A stretch of DNA of 64,000 nt from the NCBI GenBank assembly GCA_017936605.1, contig JAGBFH010000009.1, positions 1 to 64,000 on the forward strand, read 5' to 3'. Numbering within the stretch: the stretch's first letter is position 1; every line of letters begins with the position of its first letter. This document shows, piece after piece, positions 45,213 to 55,083 of the stretch. This stretch comes from Tidjanibacter sp. Its GTDB lineage: Bacteria; Bacteroidota; Bacteroidia; Bacteroidales; Rikenellaceae. Under the pieces are notes generated by a model. That model searched no databases, was not told the origin of the DNA, and was given only the letters and a program-made list of their open reading frames with translations. The translations under genes and the position numbers were made by a program.

Positions 45213-46394
45213 ATGGAAATCAAACTCGACTATTCGGATGTGAAGTTTGCAGACAACGGAAAACTCAAACTCCTCATAATTGTGGGTACAAGGCCTGAGA
45301 TTATCCGCCTTGCAGCCGTCATTAACAAGTGCCGCAAGTACTTCGATTGCATCTTGGCACACACCGGCCAGAACTACGACTACAACCTCAATGGCGTATT
45401 CTTCCGCGACCTCAAACTCAAAGATCCCGAGGTCTATATGGACGCTGTAGGTGACGACCTCGGCTCCACAATGGGCAACATCATAAATGCCTCCTATAAG
45501 CTGATGGTGCAGACCAAACCCGACGCTGTACTGGTGTTGGGCGATACCAACTCGTGCTTGTCGGTAATCGGCGCCAAGAGGCTCCACATCCCCATCTTCC
45601 ATATGGAGGCCGGCAACCGTTGCTTCGACGAGTGTCTGCCCGAGGAGACCAACCGTAGGATTGTGGACATCATATCGGATGTGAACCTCTGCTACTCGGA
45701 GCACGCAAGGCGCTACCTGAACGCTTCGAGTGTAGCAAAGGAGCGCACCTATGTCACAGGCTCGCCTATGGCCGAGGTGCTCCACGAGAACTTGGCCGAT
45801 ATTGAGGCAAGCGATATCCACCAGAGGCTTGGCTTGGAGAAGGGTCGCTACATCCTTCTTTCGGCCCACCGCGAGGAGAATATCGACACCGAAAAGAACT
45901 TCACGAGCCTCTTTACAGCCATCAATAAGATGGCCGAGAAGTACGATATGCCTATTCTCTACTCGTGCCACCCAAGGAGCCGTAACCGCCTGGCTGCAAG
46001 TGGTTTCAAACTCGACCCTCGCGTGATTCAGCACGAGCCTCTGGGGTTCCACGACTACAACTGCTTGCAGATGAACGCCTTTGCGGTGGTGAGCGATAGT
46101 GGTACACTGCCCGAGGAGAGCTCGTTCTTCACGAGTGTGGGCCACTCGTTCCCTGCGGTATGTATCCGCACCTCTACCGAGCGCCCCGAGGCATTGGATA
46201 AGGGCTGCTTCATCTTGGCGGGTATTGATGAGAAATCGCTCTTGCAGGCTGTAGATACAGCGGTAGATATGGTCAAGGAGGGTGATAACGGCATCCCCGT
46301 ACCCAACTATGTAGACGAGAATGTATCGACCAAGGTTGTAAAACTCATCCAGTCCTACACCGGCGTCGTCAACAAAATGGTCTGGAGAAAGTAA
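45213..46394 (+). CDS. fnlC: UDP-N-acetylglucosamine 2-epimerase family (FnlC/CapG type)
   Basis: Non-hydrolysing UDP-HexNAc 2-epimerase fold, 393 aa, with LLIIVGTRPEIIRLAAVI, GDTNSCLSV, HMEAGNRCFDECLPEETNRR and HREENIDTEKNF. WecB also belongs to this fold, but fnlA and fnlB two genes upstream make FnlC the better call. The reaction would convert UDP-N-acetyl-L-talosamine to UDP-N-acetyl-L-fucosamine. GC-rich like fnlA and fnlB. Confidence 0.88.
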   Translation: MEIKLDYSDVKFADNGKLKLLIIVGTRPEIIRLAAVINKCRKYFDCILAHTGQNYDYNLNGVFFRDLKLKDPEVYMDAVGDDLGSTMGNIINASYKLMVQTKPDAVLVLGDTNSCLSVIGAKRLHIPIFHMEAGNRCFDECLPEETNRRIVDIISDVNLCYSEHARRYLNASSVAKERTYVTGSPMAEVLHENLADIEASDIHQRLGLEKGRYILLSAHREENIDTEKNFTSLFTAINKMAEKYDMPILYSCHPRSRNRLAASGFKLDPRVIQHEPLGFHDYNCLQMNAFAVVSDSGTLPEESSFFTSVGHSFPAVCIRTSTERPEALDKGCFILAGIDEKSLLQAVDTAVDMVKEGDNGIPVPNYVDENVSTKVVKLIQSYTGVVNKMVWRK

Positions 46395-46420
46395 GATAAG
46401 ATTGACTAATCGGAAAAAAT

Positions 46421-47629
46421 ATGAATACCAAACTACGCAATATCCCCTTCTCGCCTCCCGATATGAGTGAGGCTGAGGTCGCAGAGGTAAGTGAAGCTCT
46501 GCGCTCTGGTTGGATTACAACCGGACCCCGCACCAAAGAGTTTGAGCGTCTAATCGCCGAATACTGTCACACCGACAAAGCCGTATGTCTAAACTCTGCA
46601 ACGGCTTGTATGGAGCTTATTCTGCGAGTGTTGGGCGTTGGTCCCGGCGACGAAGTCATCACCTCCGCATATACCTATACCGCCACTGCAAGTGTTACCT
46701 GCCATATAGGTGCAAAAGTGGTCATGATAGATACCGCACCCGACTCATTTGAGATGGATTATGACAAATTGGCCGACGCCATTACCGAGCGTACCAAGGT
46801 TATACTTCCCGTTGATTTGGGTGGTGTAGTGTGTGATTACGACAAGATTTTCGCGGCAGTTGAGAGCAAAAAACACCTCTTCAAACCCGCAAATGATTTG
46901 CAGGCCGCCTACGGACGAGTTGTTGTTTTGGCAGACGCTGCCCACGCCTTCGGCGCACAGTGGCACGGAAAGATGTGCGGTGAGATTGCCGACTTCACCT
47001 CGTTCTCATTCCACGCCGTGAAGAACCTTACAACAGCCGAGGGTGGCGCTCTAACCTGGGTTAGCCGCGAGGGGGTGGATAATGAATGGCTCTACAAGCA
47101 GTTCCAACTCCTTTCCCTGCACGGTCAGAACAAAGATGCCCTGGCCAAAACAAAGCTCGGCGCTTGGGAGTATGATATTATCGCTCCCAACTTCAAGTGT
47201 AATATGACCGACATTATGGCAGGCATTGGTTTGGCTCAATTTAGGCGTTATCCCGCAATGCTCCAGCGTCGCAAAGAGATTATCGAGCGCTACAATGAGG
47301 TGTTGAAAGAGTGTAATGTACAGGTGCTGAACCACTATGATAGCGACAGTGCCTCGAGTGGTCACCTCTATTTGGTGCGCCTTCTGGGCAAGGGAGTCGA
47401 GGAGCGTAACGGGGTTATTGAGCAGATGGCCGAGCGTGGCATTGCTTGCAATGTACACTACAAACCCCTGCCAATGATGACAGCATATAAGAATCTTGGC
47501 TTTGACATTGCAAACTACCCCAACGCCTATGCACAATATGTCAATGAGGTAACCCTCCCCCTCCACACTCGCCTCTCGGACGAGGATATTGAGTATATAC
47601 TTTCCAACTTCGTTGAAATCATAAAATAA
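46421..47629 (+). CDS. DegT/DnrJ/EryC1/StrS sugar aminotransferase
   Basis: PLP-dependent nucleotide-sugar aminotransferase of 402 aa. The Schiff-base lysine is Lys201 in FHAVKNLTTAEGGA. ADAAHAFGA holds the PLP-ring Asp172. GWITTGPRTKEFE near residue 30 is the family's N-terminal signature. It probably aminates the 4-keto sugar made by the FlaA1-type dehydratase at 26413, giving a 4-amino-4,6-dideoxy HexNAc. Its last base is the first base of the ATG of the ATP-grasp gene (TAATG). Confidence 0.9.
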   Translation: MNTKLRNIPFSPPDMSEAEVAEVSEALRSGWITTGPRTKEFERLIAEYCHTDKAVCLNSATACMELILRVLGVGPGDEVITSAYTYTATASVTCHIGAKVVMIDTAPDSFEMDYDKLADAITERTKVILPVDLGGVVCDYDKIFAAVESKKHLFKPANDLQAAYGRVVVLADAAHAFGAQWHGKMCGEIADFTSFSFHAVKNLTTAEGGALTWVSREGVDNEWLYKQFQLLSLHGQNKDALAKTKLGAWEYDIIAPNFKCNMTDIMAGIGLAQFRRYPAMLQRRKEIIERYNEVLKECNVQVLNHYDSDSASSGHLYLVRLLGKGVEERNGVIEQMAERGIACNVHYKPLPMMTAYKNLGFDIANYPNAYAQYVNEVTLPLHTRLSDEDIEYILSNFVEIIK

Positions 47630-48810
47630 TGAAAAAACTCTTGATTCTTGGCGCGTCAGTGCTACAACTACCAGCAATTAAGTTGGCGAAAAGCCTTGGA
47701 TACTACACAATAGTAGCCGATTTTAACCCTAATGCTATAGGAGTTCCCTTTGCTGATGAGTTTCACAATGTCAGCACAATTGATGAGCAAGGCGTTGTTG
47801 AATTGGCGCGACAAGTCAAACCTGATGGCATAATGACATTGGCAACGGATATGCCAATGAGGTCCATTGCCAGAGCAACAGAGGCTTTGGGTTTGCCAGG
47901 AATTAGTTATGATACTGCAATAAAATCAACCGACAAGGGCGAAATGATTAAAGCATTCGAGCAGCATAATGTGGAACACCCTTGGTATTTTATTGTAAAT
48001 AATTTGGAGCATCTAAACTCTATCCTTCCACACATAACATATCCTTGCGTTATCAAACCAACTGACAATGCTGGCAATAGGGGGGTAAGCTATGTTGCAA
48101 ACGAAGAGGAGTTACTCCAAATGTATTCCTATAGTTTCGATAATTCACGATCTGGCGATGTGATTATTGAAGAATATATGGAAGGACAAGAGGTTAGTGT
48201 TGAGATAATAGTTGTCAATTCTAATGTTCACATCATTGCTGTGACAGACAAACAAACTCTTGGTAAACCCTACTTTGTTGAAATAGGCCATAGTCAGCAA
48301 TCTCAACATAGCGTGCACGACCTGAGTTTAATCAAAGATTTAGCGACCAGAGCTGTGCAGGCGGTTGGTATAAACAATAGTCCTGCCCATGTGGAAATTA
48401 TGCTTACACCTCAAGGACCTAAGATGGTAGAACTTGGAGCCCGTTTGGGAGGAGGCTGCATCACCACACATTTGGTACCATTGAGCACTGGCGTAAATAT
48501 GATTCAATGTGTCATCGACTTGGCATTGGGACAAGAACCCTGCGTAAGACCAAAATTCCAGAAGGGTAGCGCACTTTTGCACTTGACAAACATAGAAGGA
48601 ACAATTCAAGAAGTGTCTGGCATAGATGAGGCCACAAACTATCCTGGAGTCGTGGAGGTAACTATGCTAAAAAATGTCGGCGAGAGAGTGCAACCTTTTA
48701 TGAATGGTAGTGATAGAATCGGATATGTCATCACTCAAGGCGACAATGCCGCTGATGCTCTATCTAAATGCCAAGAGGCTCTGAATAGAATAAAAATAAT
48801 AACCCATTAA
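47629..48810 (+). CDS. ATP-grasp ligase
   Basis: ATP-grasp enzyme of 393 aa, like carbamoyl-phosphate-synthase-related ligases. An N-terminal preATP-grasp fold (LILGASVLQLPAIKLAKSLG) is followed by PCVIKPTDNAGNRGV, EEYMEGQEVSVE and HVEIMLTPQGPKMVELGARL, the nucleotide and metal sites. It should form an amide or acyl-phosphate using ATP. In this context it may attach an amino acid or carboxylate to an amino sugar, by inference. It is coupled to the aminotransferase by a one-base overlap. AT-rich. Confidence 0.85.
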   Translation: MKKLLILGASVLQLPAIKLAKSLGYYTIVADFNPNAIGVPFADEFHNVSTIDEQGVVELARQVKPDGIMTLATDMPMRSIARATEALGLPGISYDTAIKSTDKGEMIKAFEQHNVEHPWYFIVNNLEHLNSILPHITYPCVIKPTDNAGNRGVSYVANEEELLQMYSYSFDNSRSGDVIIEEYMEGQEVSVEIIVVNSNVHIIAVTDKQTLGKPYFVEIGHSQQSQHSVHDLSLIKDLATRAVQAVGINNSPAHVEIMLTPQGPKMVELGARLGGGCITTHLVPLSTGVNMIQCVIDLALGQEPCVRPKFQKGSALLHLTNIEGTIQEVSGIDEATNYPGVVEVTMLKNVGERVQPFMNGSDRIGYVITQGDNAADALSKCQEALNRIKIITH

Positions 48811-48826
48811 AAAAGAGATTACTGTT

Positions 48827-49423
48827 ATGTATCTACATTTTTTCAAACGCATATTTGATATCATTATCGGTTTAATAGCACTCCCCTTTTTGATATTACT
48901 CATTATCATCATGGCTCCCATAATCTATTTTGATGACAAGGGCCCGATCTTCTACAATGGACCACGCATTGGCAAAGGTGGCAAAGTATTTAAGATGTGT
49001 AAATTTAGGTCTATGAAGGTTAATTCTCCCGATATACGCACTGCCGATGGCTCTACATACAATGGTGATGATGACCCTCGAGTAACTCGTGTCGGACGCT
49101 TTATGAGAAAAACAAGCATTGACGAGCTCCCTCAATTCTTCAATGTTTTGATAGGCAATATGAGTTTTGTGGGAAATCGCCCCGATACACCACGAATGTT
49201 AAATGTATACACTGACGAAGAGAAAAAATATTTACTGAAAGTAAAACCTGGTATTACCGGTTATAGTCAGGCCTATTTTAGAAACTCCACAAACTGCAAA
49301 ACTAAAATACAAAACGACATATACTATGCTAAACACGCCACCCTATGGCTTGATATAAAAATTGTTTTCAGAACTGTGAAAACCGTTCTTCTCCGAGAGA
49401 ATATCAATAGAACAGATTGCTAA
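48827..49423 (+). CDS. PglC-type initiating phosphoglycosyltransferase
   Basis: Monotopic phosphoglycosyltransferase of 198 aa, the length of PglC or the WcaJ catalytic domain. One re-entrant hydrophobic helix (about 8-35) is followed by KMCKFRSMKV and the catalytic Asp99-Glu100 in SIDELPQF. It transfers a sugar-1-phosphate to undecaprenyl phosphate and so decides the first sugar. PglC-like proteins prefer diamino or amino dideoxy sugars, which fits the dehydratase and aminotransferase in this locus. Confidence 0.9.
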   Translation: MYLHFFKRIFDIIIGLIALPFLILLIIIMAPIIYFDDKGPIFYNGPRIGKGGKVFKMCKFRSMKVNSPDIRTADGSTYNGDDDPRVTRVGRFMRKTSIDELPQFFNVLIGNMSFVGNRPDTPRMLNVYTDEEKKYLLKVKPGITGYSQAYFRNSTNCKTKIQNDIYYAKHATLWLDIKIVFRTVKTVLLRENINRTDC

Positions 49424-49424
49424 A

Positions 49425-50489
49425 ATGAGAGAATTTGGTAGCGAATTTCATATTGCCCACCACAAAGATGGTTATTTTGAGCAACTAAGGCACCTAAAGG
49501 CGCACGGTGCTTTTCTTCGTACGGGACGAGAGGCATTGTTACTCGCCTCTAAGGCATCCGAAGGAAGAACAATCCTGATGCCTGCTTATTGTTGTTGGTC
49601 AATGGAAGCCCCATTCATTCAGGAAGGCTATCGTATAATCTACTATAGACTCAATGCTGATTTGAGCGTTGATACGGATTATATGCTTGACTCCATTGAG
49701 AAGCATAATCCATCTGCCGTATTGGTGGTCAATTATTATGGTTTCACTCCGACCAATAATATAGTAAATCGAATCAAACAAATCAATCACAACATATTGG
49801 TGATTGAAGACTTTTCACATTGTCTGTTCTCTCTAAACGAGCTATTCAATCCCACGGTAGATTTCTATGTTGCAAGCATCCGTAAATCTATCGGCTTGCC
49901 AGATGGAGCTATATATTTATCAGACATAGAACCAACCGAAATAGCACCTACCAATGATACGGATGAGTTCCTTGTGCTAAGGAATCAGGCCGAACGGTTA
50001 AAAAACATCTACCAATATACAGCTTCCCAACAGGACAAATCCAATTTCCTTGCGGCATTATCTCAAGCAGGACAGTTACTGAAAAATGAGGATGTCATCT
50101 ACCCCAGGGAGATGTCTAAAGAGGGACAAAACATTGTTCATAATACCTGTTCGAATAGTTTTAGAATGGCGAGAATGTGCAACTATGAACATCTATACAA
50201 CATCATAGCAAACAACCCTCTACTGCACATTCCATTTAGCCCCCAACAAACACACACCGCACCATTTGCACTACCAATACTTGTCGATGACCGAGATTCC
50301 GTTCAGCAAATGTTTGCGGCAAATGGCATATATGCTCCAGTTCTATGGCCCATTACAAAAGAGGCTTCTCGAGTATGTCCAAACGCACAAAACTACTCCG
50401 AGCATATGCTGGCACTACCAATCGACCAGCGCTATAATTACTACGACATAGAAGAGTTAGGACACCGAATTATCTCCATTCTTAAATAG
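49425..50489 (+). CDS. DegT-like PLP-fold protein of unknown substrate
   Basis: 354 aa with the outline of a DegT-type aminotransferase, but poorly conserved. Lys154 in ASIRKSIGLPDGA is in place for PLP, and IEDFSHCL (Asp129) matches the usual cofactor Asp region. The glycine-rich and substrate loops are unlike the family. It may be a divergent aminotransferase or a non-catalytic relative. It begins 1 bp after the initiating transferase gene and 6 bp before the FemAB-like gene, so the three are likely translated together. Confidence 0.65.
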   Translation: MREFGSEFHIAHHKDGYFEQLRHLKAHGAFLRTGREALLLASKASEGRTILMPAYCCWSMEAPFIQEGYRIIYYRLNADLSVDTDYMLDSIEKHNPSAVLVVNYYGFTPTNNIVNRIKQINHNILVIEDFSHCLFSLNELFNPTVDFYVASIRKSIGLPDGAIYLSDIEPTEIAPTNDTDEFLVLRNQAERLKNIYQYTASQQDKSNFLAALSQAGQLLKNEDVIYPREMSKEGQNIVHNTCSNSFRMARMCNYEHLYNIIANNPLLHIPFSPQQTHTAPFALPILVDDRDSVQQMFAANGIYAPVLWPITKEASRVCPNAQNYSEHMLALPIDQRYNYYDIEELGHRIISILK

Positions 50490-50495
50490 AGTTAT

Positions 50496-51518
50496 ATGTA
50501 TAAGTTTGAATTATTCGATATCGAAACAGTTAATATCGAGGAGTATGAACACTACGAACACAAAAATTTATTCACAACTATCTCGTGGCTAAAATATCTC
50601 CGCGTATGGAAAAAAGTAGAGCCCGTGATCATCCGAATTACATCGGAGGAAGACGATGGTCTTGTTGGTCATTTCACCGGATGTTGCTTCAAGAAATTTG
50701 GATTCAAAATTATGGGTAGTCCTTTCTACGGATGGATGGGTCAACATATGGGCTTTGACTTTGTGAATGTGAATACAGTTAATAAACCCATCATTCTTGA
50801 CGAGGTGATACAATTCCTAAAGTCCAAACGAGTTATGTCATTCTTGATTTTTGCCGATTTTCAATATACAGAAAGCGACATAAATCTTTGTAAGACAAAA
50901 CTCTTCCACTCGGACATTAGAGGTTCATTCTTCCTTGACTTGACGCAGAGCGAGGAACAAATATTCAAAAACTTCAAGAGTGGCTATAGAACTTGTGTCC
51001 GCAAATTTGAGAAACTGGGAGGGACTATTGTTGAGGAATGGAGTGAATCTTTTATGGAAGAACACCACGCCCAACTCAAAGAGGTATTCGAGCGTAAACA
51101 AATGACACCTCCAAATTATCGCGATAGACTCTATCTACTACACCAAATGAATCCATCGATGATTCTGCCCATCAAAGCCCTTGATGAGAATGGTAATAAT
51201 ATCGCAAGTAGCTTCTACTTTAGTGGTGGAGGTTTGGCCTTTTTCCAGAGCAATGCGAGCTACACAAAAGCATTGACTTACAATGCAAATCAGGCATTGA
51301 TGTGGTATGCTATCAAATACTTCAAAAATAAAGGTATCAAATCCTTGGATTTGGCCGGAAGGGCTGCCTATAAAGAAAATTTTGGTCCTATATTGAAAAA
51401 TACTCCCTCAACAGTATGGACTAAATACACTCTTCTTTGGAGGGCTATTTCTTTTGCCCGCAAACTCTATTATTCCTCGTTTAGGATTAAGTATAAATTG
51501 AAAGGAAGCAAAAAATAG
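50496..51518 (+). CDS. FemAB/GNAT-like acyl or aminoacyl transferase
   Basis: 340 aa with a double GNAT-like fold of the FemAB/Acetyltransf_6 type. Telling segments are SWLKYLRVWKKVEP, FKNFKSGYRTCVRKFEKLGG, ASSFYFSGGGLAFFQSNASY and ANQALMWYAIKYFKNKGI followed by LDLAGRAAY. Relatives add amino acids to peptidoglycan precursors or acylate sugars. In this locus it may aminoacylate or acylate the amino sugar. AT-rich. Confidence 0.78.
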   Translation: MYKFELFDIETVNIEEYEHYEHKNLFTTISWLKYLRVWKKVEPVIIRITSEEDDGLVGHFTGCCFKKFGFKIMGSPFYGWMGQHMGFDFVNVNTVNKPIILDEVIQFLKSKRVMSFLIFADFQYTESDINLCKTKLFHSDIRGSFFLDLTQSEEQIFKNFKSGYRTCVRKFEKLGGTIVEEWSESFMEEHHAQLKEVFERKQMTPPNYRDRLYLLHQMNPSMILPIKALDENGNNIASSFYFSGGGLAFFQSNASYTKALTYNANQALMWYAIKYFKNKGIKSLDLAGRAAYKENFGPILKNTPSTVWTKYTLLWRAISFARKLYYSSFRIKYKLKGSKK

Positions 51519-51526
51519 ATTGTCAT

Positions 51527-52744
51527 ATGAATGTTTTAGTAGTTGCCGATGGGCATTATTATATCACACCCGACGGCACCGTATATGCAGATTCCGTTTA
51601 CGATTATAAGTTCTATGCACGGTACTTGCAGGTTTTCGATCATGTATACGCTGCTATTCGTGCGATAGAAGTCAAAGAGGCACCTATAGGTAAAAAACTC
51701 TGTAGTGGTGAGGGTGTTTCATTTCTTTTGCTACCATATTACAAAGGTCCCATTGAATACATTAAGAGGTATTTTTCGATTCGCAAAGTAGTCAAAGAAT
51801 ACTGCGAAAAATACGAATGTGCAATCTTTAGGATTCCGGCTGCCACTTCAAATATTTTCTGTCGATGCTTTGCAAAAACAAAAAAACCATTTGCGGTAGA
51901 GGTGGTAGTTGACCCTTGGGAAAACTTCGGCAAAAGAGCAGGTGGAAATCCAATTATTAGGACAATCGTTCGACATAATTGGACTAATATTGTCAAGCGA
52001 ATGTGTGCAAAAGCAGATGGTGCCTCTTATGTTACAACGAATTACCTTCAAAGTAAATATCCACCTCGGGCAAAAAATGACAATGCTGCTTTTACGGAGT
52101 CTTATTCATCTGTCGAACTGCCAGACAACTCATTTGCCGCCTCGAAGGTATGGGATGACAGACAAAAGTCATTCTATATATCTCATGTGGCAAACTACTT
52201 CTCTGGCTATGGCAAAGGACACTTGACCCTTATGAAAGCCTTGAAAATTTTAAGAGAAAAGTCCTTTGATGTTAAAATAAGATTTGTAGGTGACGGTCCC
52301 AAACGCCAAGAGTTTGAAGAATATGCGCAACTACTCGGCATCGCAGACAGCGTGGAATTTACTGGGCGTTTGGCCGATGGCAATGAAGTCAGAAAAGTAA
52401 TTGCCAATACTGACATCTTCGCACTTCCCACATTTGCCGAAGGATTACCCCGTGCACTACTTGAGGCTATGTCCGAAGGTATTCCTTGCCTATCTTCCCC
52501 CACTTGTGGCATTCCGGAGGTGCTTTCGGCAGAGTATCTGTATGATTTCGATGACTATGAAGGATTTGCTAAAGGCATAGAGCATTTTATTACAAATCCT
52601 CCATTGATGACCAAAGCAAGTAGTGACAACCTTGCAATGGCCAAAAGATTCAGCTCTTCTCAACTCAGCAATAGGCGAACTAAATTTTATTATAACCTTC
52701 GTTGCAAAGTCGGGGCAAGCACCAAGTTGACAACACCACATTAG
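51527..52744 (+). CDS. Glycosyltransferase, GT4
   Basis: GT-B glycosyltransferase of 405 aa. The donor-domain motifs ISHVANYFSGYGKGHLTLMKAL, VRFVGDGPKRQEFE-like KIRFVGDGPKRQEFE and LPTFAEGLPRALLEAMSEGIP show the E-x7-E signature. The N-terminal domain begins VLVVADGHYYITPDG. The sugar donor is unknown. It ends 2 bp before the WbuB-like gene. Confidence 0.88.
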   Translation: MNVLVVADGHYYITPDGTVYADSVYDYKFYARYLQVFDHVYAAIRAIEVKEAPIGKKLCSGEGVSFLLLPYYKGPIEYIKRYFSIRKVVKEYCEKYECAIFRIPAATSNIFCRCFAKTKKPFAVEVVVDPWENFGKRAGGNPIIRTIVRHNWTNIVKRMCAKADGASYVTTNYLQSKYPPRAKNDNAAFTESYSSVELPDNSFAASKVWDDRQKSFYISHVANYFSGYGKGHLTLMKALKILREKSFDVKIRFVGDGPKRQEFEEYAQLLGIADSVEFTGRLADGNEVRKVIANTDIFALPTFAEGLPRALLEAMSEGIPCLSSPTCGIPEVLSAEYLYDFDDYEGFAKGIEHFITNPPLMTKASSDNLAMAKRFSSSQLSNRRTKFYYNLRCKVGASTKLTTPH

Positions 52745-52746
52745 CA

Positions 52747-53991
52747 ATGAAAATTTTATTATTAACTGGCTATTTCCCTCCTGAAATTTACTCCAGCTCC
52801 TATCTTGGGGAGGATCGCAACAATGCCTTTATGTCCAATGGGCACGAGATTTTTGTATATACCCCTACGCCTACCCGTGGTGTAGATAGCACCATATACC
52901 AGGAGTATAAACATCGCAGACTCGAGAAACTATACGATGGCAAAATGACAGTCCATCGTTTTAGGCTAATGAGAGAGGGCAAAAATCCTATCCTCAGGGC
53001 TTTGCGATATGCACTCAGTTGCATAAAGCAGTTCAATAGAGGTGTTTTTGCCAAAGATGCCCGCTCGTGTGATGCAATGTTCATCTCCAGCACGCCACCA
53101 ATTCAAGGAGCTATGGCTGCCTTAATCAAAAAGATACGCCATATTCCTTTTGTCTACAATCTTCAGGATATTTTCCCGGACTCATTAGTTGGTACCGGTT
53201 TAACAAAACACGGTTCCATACTATGGAAAATTGGCAGAGTGGTAGAGAGTTTCACTTATCGCAATGCAGATAAGATTATCGTAATCTCCGAAGACTTCAA
53301 GCGAAATATTATGGTCAAAGGGGTGCCTGAAAGCAAGATTGAAGTCATATACAATTGGGTTGATGAGAAAGCTGTTGTTCCAATACCGAAGGCTGAGAAT
53401 GTTTTGTATGAGGAACTAAATCTTTCGCGCGACCAGTTTTATGCTGTTTATGCGGGAAATTTTGGCAATGCTCAAAATATTGATGTCATACTCAAGGCTG
53501 CCCAACAACTTGAAGATTGCTCGGATATGACATTCCTATTGTTTGGTACCGGAGGTCTCAAAGAGCACTTTGAGCAGATGGCAAACGAGCTGCACCTTAC
53601 CAATGTGAAGTTTTTCCCTTTGCAACCCTATGATAAGGTTTCCTATGTTTACAGCCTCGGAGATGTCGGTATCGTTTCGTGCAAGAAAGGAATTGGCAAA
53701 GGGGCAATGCCAAGCAAAACTTGGAGCATAATGTCTGCCGGCACTGCGGTAGTTGCAAACTATGATACCGACACAGACCTGCAGGAGATAATCACCAAAA
53801 ATAGAGTTGGACTCTTTTCTGAAGCAGATAGTGTAACCGACCTTGCTGCTGCAATTAGACACCTATACGACAATAGGGAAATGTGTGAGGAGTATGGTCG
53901 CAACGCTCGCAAGTTTATTGAAAACAATATCACAAAAGAGATTGGAACAAAAAAAATAGTAGCTGTCATAGAGTCTTTAAAGCAGGAGTAG
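52747..53991 (+). CDS. WbuB-like glycosyltransferase (GT4)
   Basis: GT4 glycosyltransferase of 414 aa. Its N terminus LLTGYFPPEIYSSSYLGED and the PFVYNLQDIFPDSLVGTG block resemble WbuB, which transfers N-acetyl-L-fucosamine in E. coli O26-type loci. The donor side has AVYAGNFGNAQNID and KGAMPSKTWSIMSAGTAVVA. With fnlABC in the locus, this is the best candidate for the L-FucNAc transferase, by inference. The ATG at 52747 is preferred over an upstream start inside the previous gene. Confidence 0.83.
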   Translation: MKILLLTGYFPPEIYSSSYLGEDRNNAFMSNGHEIFVYTPTPTRGVDSTIYQEYKHRRLEKLYDGKMTVHRFRLMREGKNPILRALRYALSCIKQFNRGVFAKDARSCDAMFISSTPPIQGAMAALIKKIRHIPFVYNLQDIFPDSLVGTGLTKHGSILWKIGRVVESFTYRNADKIIVISEDFKRNIMVKGVPESKIEVIYNWVDEKAVVPIPKAENVLYEELNLSRDQFYAVYAGNFGNAQNIDVILKAAQQLEDCSDMTFLLFGTGGLKEHFEQMANELHLTNVKFFPLQPYDKVSYVYSLGDVGIVSCKKGIGKGAMPSKTWSIMSAGTAVVANYDTDTDLQEIITKNRVGLFSEADSVTDLAAAIRHLYDNREMCEEYGRNARKFIENNITKEIGTKKIVAVIESLKQE

Positions 53992-53993
53992 AT

Positions 53994-55073
53994 ATGTATA
54001 ACAAACCTGTAAATATATTACTATCTGTTCTCAATAATCATTCTGAAGCATCCCTTGTAGAAGTTATAAAATCGCTCTCTGAAGAGGAGTGGAGTGAGCT
54101 GTTGACACTTGCGCAACAGCACAATATACTTCCTCTGATTTGTGATGGAATGGCGAAGTATCGCAAAGATATACCCCAAAAGGTGTTTGCCAAGTTGGCA
54201 GGTTTAACTCTCATTGCAGAAGATAAATATGAGGCCAGAATCAAAGTCCTCAAGGAACTGGCGGCACTTATGGAGGCAAATAATATCCCCTTTATGGTGC
54301 TCAAGGGATATGGAATCAGTCTTTTCTATCCCATTCCCAATCATCGTACATTCAGCGACATAGACACCTATAACTTTGGTCGATTCGAGGATGCCGATAA
54401 TATATTGGCAAAGGAGATAGGAGTCAAAATAGATGGAGATGTTCATCACCACACGACTTGTGTATACAAAGGAGTGCTCATAGAAAACCACTACGATTTT
54501 ATCAACACTTCTCAACACAACTCCAACTTACGATTCGAACAGATCCTTAAGGAGGAAGCTGCAAAAGGGACTATCCAACACAAGATAGGAGATGTTGCAG
54601 TTATACTACCCTCGGCAATGTTTAACGCCCTATTTTTGATGCGCCATATGGCCTCTCATTATGCTGCCGAGAGAGTCAGTCTGCGTCATCTCTGCGATTG
54701 GATGCAATTCATCAAGGCAGAGCACCAAAATATTGATTGGACGCGAGTAAACGACATTTACAAAGAGTTCAATATGAAGCGTTTTGCGGATGCTATCACA
54801 AGAATATGTATTACTCATCTTGGAATGGAAAACAATCTCATTCCTGATGTCATCTGTGATGAAAAGCTCGAGGAACGCATCTTACGAGATATCATACTAC
54901 CTGAATTTACAGACGAAAAGCCTTCTGGTTTCGTTCGTATTGTATGGTGGAAAACTCGTCGATACTTTTCCAATCGTTGGAAACACAAACTGATTTACAA
55001 CGAGTCGTGGCTGTGGACCTTCTTTCAGTCGGCCTACGCCCATCTGCTTAAACCCAAAACTATAACTCATTAG
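53994..55073 (+). CDS. Uncharacterised nucleotidyltransferase (NTP_transf_5 type)
   Basis: 359 aa. The central part has the DNA-polymerase-beta-like nucleotidyltransferase pattern: [14 protein letters not shown], then [11 protein letters not shown] with the Asp-x-Asp metal pair, then VLIENHYDF. Members of this family are common in polysaccharide loci of Bacteroidota and Proteobacteria, but their substrate is not known. It starts 2 bp after the WbuB-like gene and is the last AT-rich gene before the rfb set. Confidence 0.78.
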   Translation: MYNKPVNILLSVLNNHSEASLVEVIKSLSEEEWSELLTLAQQHNILPLICDGMAKYRKDIPQKVFAKLAGLTLIAEDKYEARIKVLKELAALMEANNIPFMVLKGYGISLFYPIPNHRTFSDIDTYNFGRFEDADNILAKEIGVKIDGDVHHHTTCVYKGVLIENHYDFINTSQHNSNLRFEQILKEEAAKGTIQHKIGDVAVILPSAMFNALFLMRHMASHYAAERVSLRHLCDWMQFIKAEHQNIDWTRVNDIYKEFNMKRFADAITRICITHLGMENNLIPDVICDEKLEERILRDIILPEFTDEKPSGFVRIVWWKTRRYFSNRWKHKLIYNESWLWTFFQSAYAHLLKPKTITH

Positions 55074-55083
55074 CCGGTTTTCT

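Noticed and set aside
45213..46394. WecB (UDP-GlcNAc to UDP-ManNAc 2-epimerase)
   Set aside because: The fold is shared, but fnlA and fnlB in the same locus and no ManNAc dehydrogenase (wecC) make FnlC the better call.
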